Below the pieces are notes generated by a model. The model saw nothing but the letters and a program-made list of their open reading frames with translations. It made no database searches and was not told the DNA's origin. A DNA stretch of 64,000 bases from RUG11198 sp964600615 (GTDB lineage: Bacteria > Bacillota_I > Bacilli_A > RF39 > UBA660): assembly GCA_964600615.1 (NCBI GenBank), contig CAZRJK010000001.1, positions 1 to 64,000 on the forward strand, written 5' to 3'. A program made the position numbers and the translations under genes. The first letter of the stretch is position 1, and each line of letters opens with the position of its first letter. This document shows, piece after piece, positions 61,585 through 64,000 of the stretch.

Positions 61585-63699
61585 ATGGAAATAAATAAAG
61601 TAATAGAAGAAGATAATTTAATAAAAATTACTGAAGAAAATTTAAGAGAATATGCTGATCAATTACAATTTGATACTCTAACCCAAGAATGTATTGCAGA
61701 AGATTTATGTAAATCCTATAATATTTCAAAAAGTGATTTATTTATATTAATTCATGAATTAAAAAGAAGAGGAAATAACATTGTTACCTTAGAAACAACA
61801 GACCTAAGAGATAATAAATACACTGATATTGAAAAATCCCAAATAACACTAATTAGAAACTTTGGTCATGAAAAATTAATAAATGATTTATCATATAACA
61901 TAGTAAATAATAAAGATAAAATAAAAATACTTCTAGTATCTGATCCAAGATTTGGTAGTATTTATCAACAATTAACTATTTATAATGATTTAATGATAAA
62001 AGCAAAAAAACTAGGAGTAGAATATGTTTTCTTAAATGGAGATGTAGTAGAAGGAATATATACGGGAGCCAAAAGCATATATAACACTACATTATATAAA
62101 TATGGCTATGAAGATCAAGCAGAATGTGTAGCCGCTCTCTATCCACGAGTAGAAGGAATAACTACATTTTTCGTAACAGGAGAACACGATCTATCATTCT
62201 TAAAAACTAAAGAAAAAATAGATATTGGAAGACTAATTTCTAAAAAAAGAGAAGACATGATATATCTAGGCCCACGCAGAAAAAAAGTATCTTTTATCTG
62301 TGATGACAATAGAACAGGTAGTATAACATTATATCTACAACATGCTACAGGAAGTGTTCCTTATACTGTATCTTACATCCCACAACGCATAATAGCTTCT
62401 ATGAGAAATGAAGATAAAACTGATGTCTCAGTAATAAGTCACTTCGCAGCCTGTGACTCTTTCTTAAGAAGAGGAGTAAGATCTTATCAAGTACCAACTG
62501 TAGTAGCTACTACTGATGAGATGAAAGATGCCAAAACTCCAGTATATAATACTATAGGTGGCTGGGTAGTAACCCTAGAAAGAGATAAAAAAGGCAATTT
62601 AAAAAATACAAGCCAAATATGGATTCCTTACTATAATGTTATTAAAGATGACTATAAAACTGCCAAAACCCTATACATATCTGATAACCAAAGAGTATTC
62701 ATCCCTAAAACAAAAATAAAAGATGAAATAAGCAAAAAATTCTCTACAATAAAAAATGGAGAAAGCCTAGAAGAAACATTAAAAAAACTTAATACAACAG
62801 AATTTGGCTTTGGTGGTATATTAGAAGAATTAAAAGCAAGAGGATATGATGTATCAGTTGTTGAAAAAGATGGCCAAAAAATAGTAGCCAAAAAGAAATA
62901 TAAAAAGCCAGGTAAAATAAAACCAAAAATTTCAGAATTAACCCAAATAAAAGAAACCTGGATATCAGATACCCACTTATGTAATGAAGCCCAACAACTA
63001 CATATGCTATACGAAGTATATGAAGAAACAGCTAGAAGAAACATAGACACTGTCCTAGTCTTTGGAGATATTACAGATGGTGATTACATGAATAGACCAG
63101 AACACAGATATGAATTATTCAAACTAGGAGCCAAAAGACAAGCTAATTATACAGCAGATGTTTGGCCAGAAATAGACGGCGTTAAAACCAAAATAATTGG
63201 TGGTAATCATGATGAAACACACGAAAAAAATGGTGGAATAGAAATAGGAGAATTAATTGCCGCCAAAAGAAGTGATATAGAATATTTAGGAAGTACCAAA
63301 GCAATTTACCACCCTGAAGAAAGCCCTAAAACAACAATAGAAATGTATCATTCAGGTGGTGGCTGTGCTTCTAGTTTATCATATAGACCACAAAAATATA
63401 TTGATAAAATGGAACCAGGAAATAAACCTAATATAGGTGGTATGGGGCATTTCCATCAAAGTGAATTTTTAGCATATAGAAATGTAATAGAAATATTATT
63501 ACCATGTCTAACATCAAAAAGTCCTTTTGCCATAAGACAAGGATTAGAAAATACCATGGGAGCATACTTTATAAATATGTATGTTAATTCTGATGGAGAA
63601 ATAGAAATGCTTGAATTTGAAGAAAAAAGATTCACTCAACAAGATGTCAAAAAAGAAGATCACACAAAAGTAAAGAAACTAGTATTAAAAAGAGAGTAA
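61585..63699 (+). CDS. Protein with tandem metallophosphoesterase modules
   Basis: A 704-residue protein. An N-terminal helical part (1-100) resembles a winged helix. The first phosphoesterase module (about 113-400) has degenerate motifs: SDPRFG for DxH, NGDVVEG, GEHD for GNHD, SHFAA for GHxH. The second (about 465-690) is complete: SDTHLC, FGDITDGD, GGNHDETH, YHSGG and GMGHFHQ. The C-terminal module probably hydrolyses a phosphoester with two metal ions, and the first may bind substrate or regulate. GGGTGG precedes ATG 61585. No phage structural genes surround it. Confidence 0.82.
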   Translation: MEINKVIEEDNLIKITEENLREYADQLQFDTLTQECIAEDLCKSYNISKSDLFILIHELKRRGNNIVTLETTDLRDNKYTDIEKSQITLIRNFGHEKLINDLSYNIVNNKDKIKILLVSDPRFGSIYQQLTIYNDLMIKAKKLGVEYVFLNGDVVEGIYTGAKSIYNTTLYKYGYEDQAECVAALYPRVEGITTFFVTGEHDLSFLKTKEKIDIGRLISKKREDMIYLGPRRKKVSFICDDNRTGSITLYLQHATGSVPYTVSYIPQRIIASMRNEDKTDVSVISHFAACDSFLRRGVRSYQVPTVVATTDEMKDAKTPVYNTIGGWVVTLERDKKGNLKNTSQIWIPYYNVIKDDYKTAKTLYISDNQRVFIPKTKIKDEISKKFSTIKNGESLEETLKKLNTTEFGFGGILEELKARGYDVSVVEKDGQKIVAKKKYKKPGKIKPKISELTQIKETWISDTHLCNEAQQLHMLYEVYEETARRNIDTVLVFGDITDGDYMNRPEHRYELFKLGAKRQANYTADVWPEIDGVKTKIIGGNHDETHEKNGGIEIGELIAAKRSDIEYLGSTKAIYHPEESPKTTIEMYHSGGGCASSLSYRPQKYIDKMEPGNKPNIGGMGHFHQSEFLAYRNVIEILLPCLTSKSPFAIRQGLENTMGAYFINMYVNSDGEIEMLEFEEKRFTQQDVKKEDHTKVKKLVLKRE

Positions 63700-63716
63700 A
63701 TACTCTTTTTTTTATT
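63692..63716 (+). terminator. Terminator spanning the stop of the phosphoesterase gene
   Basis: AGAGTA pairs with TACTCT, with the stop TAA in the middle, then eight T residues. Confidence 0.75.
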
Positions 63717-63753
63717 AAAATAAATTGTCAAAAAAAACAATATATGCTAGACT

Positions 63754-63759
63754 TATAAT
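63754..63759 (+). promoter_or_regulatory. Putative -10 of the edge gene
   Basis: TATAAT, 14 bases before the ATG at 63774. The TTGTCA at 63725-63730 is too far upstream (23 bases) to be its -35. Confidence 0.4.
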
Positions 63760-63773
63760 GAATAGGTGATAGT

Positions 63774-64000
63774 ATGAAAAAGAAAAAAATTGAAGAAGAA
63801 TCTACAAAATATAAAGTATTAAGTGCCATATATTATCAAATGCTAGGCTTTATATTTTGTTTAATGTTATTGTATGCCCTAACAGGTGGAAAAAATTATA
63901 TTAGATTATATAAAGAATTAAACAAAGTAATAGATACATATGATACCCTAACAAAAGATTATTATGGCAAAATAGACAAAAAAGAATTATCTGAAATTGC
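63774..64000 (+). CDS. N-terminus of a probable S41 (C-terminal processing) peptidase, cut by the edge
   Basis: The frame opens at ATG 63774 with AGGTGATAGT upstream and runs off the window (75 codons). It has a cytosolic Lys/Glu start, one membrane helix (about 22-38), and YKELNKVIDTYDTLTKDYYG followed by KIDKKELSEI, the segment that in CtpA/CtpB-type S41 peptidases precedes the PDZ domain. The PDZ and the Ser/Lys active site lie outside, so the assignment is provisional. Confidence 0.55.
   Translation, partial: MKKKKIEEESTKYKVLSAIYYQMLGFIFCLMLLYALTGGKNYIRLYKELNKVIDTYDTLTKDYYGKIDKKELSEI

Noticed and set aside
1..64000. Mollicute-like code with UGA as Trp
   Set aside because: UGA ends the HNH gene at 20902-20904, and Trp is written UGG in conserved motifs such as WCGPC.
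1..64000. CRISPR arrays or insertion sequences
   Set aside because: No regularly spaced repeats, cas genes, transposase genes or terminal inverted repeats were seen.

Overview
The window comes from a strongly AT-rich bacterium with the standard code: UGA acts as a stop (for example the gene ending at 20904) and Trp is UGG. Gram-positive marker genes (PrkC/PrpC, a sortase with a thioester adhesin, YqfC/YqfD, an EssC-type ATPase, MurF and Ddl) point to Bacillota, probably an uncultured gut Bacilli lineage of the RF39/Erysipelotrichia type. That placement is an inference from gene content and composition, not from a marker phylogeny. Genes are tightly packed. Many promoters are of the extended -10 type (TGnTATAAT), and the rho-independent hairpins commonly start at or overlap the stop codon of the gene they end.

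Layout. 1-5861: an edge fragment, a candidate small RNA, a methyltransferase, a small membrane protein, a membrane-anchored HExxH protein, a kinase-like protein, and a DUF362 gene with a helical partner. 5930-13893: a compact type VII secretion (T7SS)-like locus: EssC with an FHA-like domain, an EsaB-like ubiquitin-fold protein, a 227-residue WXG100-like candidate substrate and two coiled-coil proteins. It converges with a minus-strand pair that encodes a signal-less phage-tail-lysozyme-like protein and a small acidic protein. 13999-24732: VanY carboxypeptidase, DUF4186, a self-inhibited Fic protein, a gpx-trxB-trxA redox operon, a CDF exporter, DUF1848, HNH, a NatAB-type ABC exporter and an M13 peptidase. 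24826-27118: a thioester-domain surface adhesin followed by a sortase that has no ATG, GTG or TTG start. 27193-29713: Pta, Ddl and a small membrane protein.

29726-36536 keeps the Bacillota order rlmN-prpC-prkC-rsgA-rpe with rpmB nearby. Here Rpe carries a C-terminal membrane extension, and tsaC and rpmB lie on the opposite strand. 36674-40925: a LysM protein, a membrane protein, a PTS EIIB-like protein without the active Cys, a multi-spanning histidine kinase, an Smr protein and two tRNAs (anticodons CAU and UAG). 41032-46250: two unknowns, yqfC-yqfD and parC. 46327-51761: a dockerin/Ig-like protein and a cadherin-like protein, then murF and two small genes that share a duplicated 5' end and resemble immunity proteins. 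51819-64000: a coiled-coil protein, an unknown, pcrA, a tail-anchored HipA-fold protein, sufB, an amidase-fold protein lacking its zinc ligands, ssb, a tandem metallophosphoesterase and the start of an S41-type peptidase.

The main themes are cell-envelope building (ddl, murF, vanY, prkC/prpC), surface display (adhesin and sortase, dockerin and Ig proteins), a reduced T7SS with its own muralytic protein, and several proteins that keep an enzyme fold but appear to have lost catalytic residues (amidase-like, EIIB-like, kinase-like, first phosphoesterase module).
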